Shown here: positions 59,361-64,000 of the stretch, in pieces
Layout: each line of letters begins with the position of its first letter
Numbering within the stretch: the first letter of the stretch is position 1
Assembly (NCBI GenBank): GCA_019914945.1
Contig: CM034110.1
Span: 7,271,808-7,335,807, forward strand
Source: Typha latifolia
Lineage: Eukaryota; Streptophyta; Magnoliopsida; Poales; Typhaceae
DNA length: 64,000 nt
Direction: 5' to 3'
Position numbers and translations under genes: made by a program
Notes under the pieces: model-generated
Databases searched by the model: none
The model's input: the letters and a program-made list of their open reading frames with translations, nothing else
What the model was told of the DNA's origin: nothing

Positions 59361-61324
59361 TCAGCCCATTTGATGTTCCTCAGAAACATCATGAATTGGA
59401 ACAGAATTACCATCAATGCTGTCTTCATGTTCCTCCTGATTGTTAATCCCGAAACTCTCATCTTCATCAGCAACTCTTTGCTTTGAACAACATAAATACA
59501 TGGGTGATATACCACTGGCAATGGCATCTATACCAAAATTTCTGGTACGACTAAAATCAAGCTTATCCACCTTCAAGAGTAATTGAAAGAAATCAGTTAA
59601 TGATAATGGAATATATATCCCCTTAAAATCAGCAGTTAGACTAATAATCTAAAAAAGCTGGAGAGAAAAAGGTTATCTTACTAACTCACATCAGTGCAAT
59701 GAAGACTCTCATTAACATTGTCAAAGACTGCTGGCAGCATGCTCATTAACTCCGGATTAGTGGTCGGTGCTGATGCCATGAGCCACTTTAATGTTTCCCT
59801 GGCGTTCTTCTCTGTTACTGATTCAGTTTCAGCGAAGAGAGGTTTTGCAAGACCTGGAAGAAAAGGTGGAATTGCTGAAGATATAGTGGGCCCAGCACTA
59901 ACAAGATAAGCTTGACCAGAGGAGCACACATCAATGACCGGAACGTGCACTATGGGGTCAGACATAAATGGAGTGAAAGTTGGAATTTGTGGTGAGCCAG
60001 GCACCACAAATGGGGAAATGGGAAGTGAGAGGTGAACTAAGGGATCATGCAAAAATGCTGGGAGATCTAGCAAAGGAATCTCAGAATCAAAGGTCAATTC
60101 CGAGGACATTGCAGATACAGGGGGTTCTGCACCTAATAACAATGAAGATAAAGAAGGTATGGATAAAGATTCCAGAGATGAAGATGGTAGAGGTGACACG
60201 GTAACAGCAGTCCTTAGGGAAGATGGGTAGGGTGGGCACCAGCAGTAATATGGCTTGAATGGCGGACTTTCCATAGTAACCACGGGAAGTGAATTGTGAA
60301 CTGTAAGAGGATTAAATGATGGGGGTGAGCAGGGTAGACATGACAAAGTTGGCAAGCCAAAATCAGAACCACAAAATCCACTATCCCTCGGACCGTCATC
60401 TTCATGTTCACTATTGGAGAGAGCAGTAGGCGAGCACACAGTTGAAGCAACAGGTTGGCTGTTGATAGTTAAGGAGCTCAAATGGCCTTCTTCAGGCTGT
60501 CTATGTTTCTGGCCGGAACCACTTCTTGGACTAGATGGAGTTCTTAGTGTCCCGTCCTTGAATGTACTTAATCTTGGGCCAAGACTGGCTTGGTGGACAG
60601 GATGTGCCTTTCCAGTATTGGGGGCTAAGAGATTAACCCCGAGAGATTTAGAATCCATAGGTCTGGAGCAAGAACCAGAATCGTGCAGTTCAAAGTTTAG
60701 TGACTCATTTGCTGAAGCAGTCAATTTAGCTTCTCCTCCATTCAATGAACCAAGATAAGTATGGAGATTCTTAGCAAAAGAACAAAGTCGTGACTCAGAG
60801 ATTCCAGTCAGATTGGATAAAGTAGGCCTCCTACTAAGAATATCTTTCATCTGTCACAGATAAGCAGAAAACACAAGAATTATTAAGAGATGAAGTAACA
60901 AACTGCAGATGTAGCGCTGGTAGGCCACATATACAAGAAATATGAAATAGAAAAATCAAGTTAAAAGAAAATTAAGGTCATCAGCAAAGATTGGAGAGGC
61001 ATAAAACACTTCACAAATTCATGTGCAACAAGTCAACAACATTAAGGTGCAGAATTCAGAGTTTCAACCATCTTACAAACCTTCATAAGCAACTCCATCC
61101 CATGATCTTTTGACTTTTCTGAGCACCAAAAGTAGAATACTCGATGTCCTGGGAGCTTGAATAGGAAAGAGCGTCCAGAACTATCAGATGTTATTTCTTC
61201 AATTATAACCTCTGGGTGCTCAAAGTTATTATTAATTTCAGAGAGCCGTTCAGCAAACCCATCATCGCCAGCAAATGAGATACGCAGATTAGATGAAGGC
61301 AGGATTGTGAGCTTTAAATGTCCC
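59361..61324 (-). CDS. Unrecognised plant protein, 3' part (5' exons outside window)
   Basis: Three minus-strand exons are supported: 61324-61081, 60850-59690 and 59570-59361, joined in phase, giving the last 537 or so residues. The first begins with one base completing a codon, so at least one upstream exon exists. Residues 1-80 of this part (HLKLTILPSSNLRISFAGDD to GRSFLFKLPGHRVFYFWCSE) look like a beta-rich domain. The end of it recalls the FWMQE-type strand of Rpn13 Pru domains, a weak resemblance only. The large second exon is Ser/Pro-rich and low-complexity, with SPPFKPYYCWCPPYPSS, a proline-rich middle and a conserved-looking NARETLKWLMASAPTTNPEL segment. The acidic C-terminus ends EEHQMG. 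The exon junction LLMK|MKDIL is clean. I do not recognise the family, and function is unknown. Confidence 0.75.
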
Positions 61325-64000
61325 CTACACAAAGGAGAGAACTAAGAAATCTTAACTCTTTCAAGAATAAGAATAGGTCAAATGGAAGTGCACTACAATG
61401 TTACAGAATGATGTACTTGGTATGACTGTTCAATCAGATGTTAGAACTACAAAAAAAAATAACAAGAACAAAGAAATAGCCAGCCATGGCAAGATACCCT
61501 AAAACAAAAGACAGTTTAAACCTCGTCAAATATCAACGGCACAAGCATATGGAAAGAATAGATAAAACTAGTACCAACACCAAAATATACATGCTCCAAA
61601 CACCAAAAACATTGTACTGACTACTGATGAAAGACAGCATACTTGAAGTGTTAAAAATATCATTTTTTATAAGTAGCATCATCATACTTCCCTACAGAGG
61701 TTATCAAATATGCAATATAAACAATTTAGCAGCTCATCAAAACCCCTCATCTGACGATATCCTATATTTAATGAGTTAAAGAAGGAAATTTTCATATAAA
61801 GGATGACATACAAATCATTAGAATCTTCTAATAACATCTCGTACTACTACTTTGTTTCTACATTCTGAAAAGTAAATTTCAGCAATGATATCAGCACCCC
61901 GCTGCTGACTCAAATAGTAAATACTTAGTTGTGCCATTGTTCTCGTAGTACATAATAACAGCACCTCGTATTCTTCCCCCCTTTTATGAAGGGATATAAG
62001 CAAGAGCAAGCCGGCGGGAGCAAGAGTGGAAAACAGGATCATATCTCATAAAAACTTTAACAGTTGCACTAAAATTACATGTTTATATTACTAGCTTAAG
62101 CATCCAAAACTCACAACATGGGAGAACATAACTAAAGTAAGAAAAGATAACATGCTAGGTACATCAAACTAAAAGCTGCTTTGTCAAATCAGATCAAATG
62201 TGGGCTGCAAACCACACCCATTCCCAAATCAATGTTCAGCTAGCCTGTTCTGATGACTGACCTCACAAGAGCAATTCAAAGGAAATATGAGAAGTCATGT
62301 AAAGAACATGGCACAGTCTGTACGTACAAAATGAAGTGAACAATTACATATTAGACAAGTAAATGAGAAGAGGAATGAGTGCAAAATGTTGAAAAACATA
62401 AACAGATGTTCCGTCACCAAACTTCTAAACGTTAGACGAGAAAAGCCAAAACAGAAAACCCAATTATCACTTATTTCAGATGATGACAAGACAAAGAATA
62501 CTCCAACAAAAGAATTGACAATTTCAGGAAAAATTGCACAGTTTTCATTTTCTCACATCTGCTTGAGGGGGGAAGGAATCCCCCCACCAGATAAAGAAAT
62601 GAAGGTGACCAACTCAGATGACCTGAGTGGCTGAGCCCATATGGCTACAAGAACCCAACTTCACCAAGCTGTTTAGTTGCAGTTAACCAAGATCAGATCG
62701 CATTCTGCACCAAATAACTCATCAAAAAGATATTCAGCATGATTATTTCTAAAATTAAGTTAATACAGATTAATAAATAAATAAACCACTACAAAATTTA
62801 TTATGCCTACGATAGAGCTATAAACACACATATCTTATGCATAAAAAGCATGTCGTTGGCTTTTAAAGAAATATTCCAATAGCTTGACATGACTACCTCT
62901 ATATCAAAATTTAAATCTATTTACACTGTAATAAGATGTGGATAGGCACCATCTTGCTAAGCGTAATATCAAGAGTCGAGGAAATAACCTACCTTGTTTT
63001 TCCTCATAAATCACAGATCTTAACAGATATCACATACGCCCAAATTACCTACAAATAAAAAGACATTCATTTGGCAGGATGAAAAGTACCATCACTAATA
63101 AGGTAAAACTTAACATCCTGGATCATTTGTATGCAGTACCAGATACAGAATACATCTTCTAGACATTGTCTACGGAAATAAACTTTAAACTAGTCAACGG
63201 AATTTTATTTAATATTGCTTCCTAAGAAATAAAGCATCGGCAAGTTAACTGACAGCTCATATCAAACAGACTGTCACACTAAACAAGATATTATACAGAG
63301 TATATATTTCTAAAAGTTAAGGGTAACTAACCTTGACCAGTAATATACCTGGAAACATATCTAAGCTCTAAATTTGTTCATGAAACTCCTGAGAATATAG
63401 TTATAGTTCTCCCTAATTTACTGATTGACAGAAATAGTAGCCCCTTGGCCCTCATCCTTCTTCCCTTTGTAATCTTCAGATTAATTTGCATGACTACCAA
63501 AAGTTGGGCCGGATAATGGCAAGGATCAAGTGAGATACAAACTCCATGGATCTAAAGTCTTTAGTATTTTCGTCAATTTGCTTTTTCAAATTTTCCCTTC
63601 AATCTGCTTCCCACTCTTTTAGTGGGCTATAGTGAAATAGTCCCACGGGCATTAGCTGTTGTGGCTGGCACTGTACTGCTGATAGAAATAATCGTTGCCA
63701 AAAGTATTTGCATAATCTAACCCAAAGTTGGCTTATAGTTTGATCATTATAAGGAGTAATTTATGTTTCCCAATTCATCTAAATTTACCTTGTCTAAGTG
63801 AAAATCTATTTCTAAGACAGTGTGTGGTGTTAAAGTCAGATGGATAACAAGGGCCAAAGGAATACAAGGTGAATATACATGCTCTACAACGAAATACCAA
63901 AATTTAATGTATAATGAACAGATCACAACATCAAGGGACTGATGTTGTGATCTATGCCTGCATCATTCTAAGATAAATGTGTGGGAATGAGAGACGAATA
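61325..64000. other. Upstream intron of the 59-61 kb gene, no further exon seen
   Basis: On the minus strand this lies 5' of the first visible exon, whose acceptor (TGTAG|G) is at 61325. I found no frame that could donate the two missing codon bases with protein-like content. The upstream exon is therefore probably small or beyond the right edge. The 82-codon frame at 62386-62634 (+) shows no motif. Confidence 0.4.

Overview
This window is nuclear DNA from a flowering plant. The genes are split by GT-AG introns, and they include a chloroplast Calvin-cycle enzyme, the jasmonate receptor, a brassinosteroid enzyme, a laccase and a plant-type PPR protein. Several genes (steroid reductase, PPR, OCTOPUS-like, COI1) have very C-rich or GC-rich 5' ends set in AT-rich surroundings. 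That pattern is common in monocots, so I lean to a monocot, but I cannot name the species. Intergenic DNA is AT-rich and carries TA, GA, A and TTA microsatellites, small inverted-repeat elements and one large minisatellite.

Layout. 1-1.9 kb: first coding exon of an ataxin-3/Josephin deubiquitinase on the minus strand, running out of the window. 4.3-5.9 kb: small four-exon MEE59-like gene (+). 7.7-8.5 kb: intronless DET2-type steroid 5-alpha-reductase (+). 9.5-12.2 kb: organellar ribosomal protein L19 (+). 13.1-15.7 kb: sedoheptulose-1,7-bisphosphatase in eight exons (+), with a G-box and I-box upstream. 15.7-19.0 kb: no gene seen. 19.0-20.8 kb: OCTOPUS-like protein (-). 20.8-27.5 kb: gene-free stretch. 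27.5-29.8 kb: ELM2/SANT-like nuclear protein (-). 31.8-33.9 kb: intronless P-class PPR protein (+). 34.9-35.7 kb: plastid-type coiled-coil membrane protein (-). 37.0-40.3 kb: laccase in seven exons (+). 40.3-44.5 kb: no gene seen. 44.5-45.5 kb: DIVARICATA-type MYB (+). 47.8-51.5 kb: COI1 (-). 51.6-59.3 kb: repeat-rich, with a minisatellite of roughly 95-bp units at about 54.85-56.95 kb. 59.4-61.3 kb: 3' part of an unrecognised plant gene (-), continuing beyond the right edge.

These genes are individually transcribed and do not form a pathway cluster. The PPR gene most resembles Arabidopsis At3g09060 and the OCTOPUS-like gene At3g09070. Those two are neighbours in Arabidopsis, so 19-36 kb may be an old conserved block. 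Exon boundaries were set by hand from reading frame, splice dinucleotides and remembered family sequences. All internal junctions of the complete models keep phase. UTR extents are not known. I saw no tRNA, rRNA, CRISPR array or viral gene.
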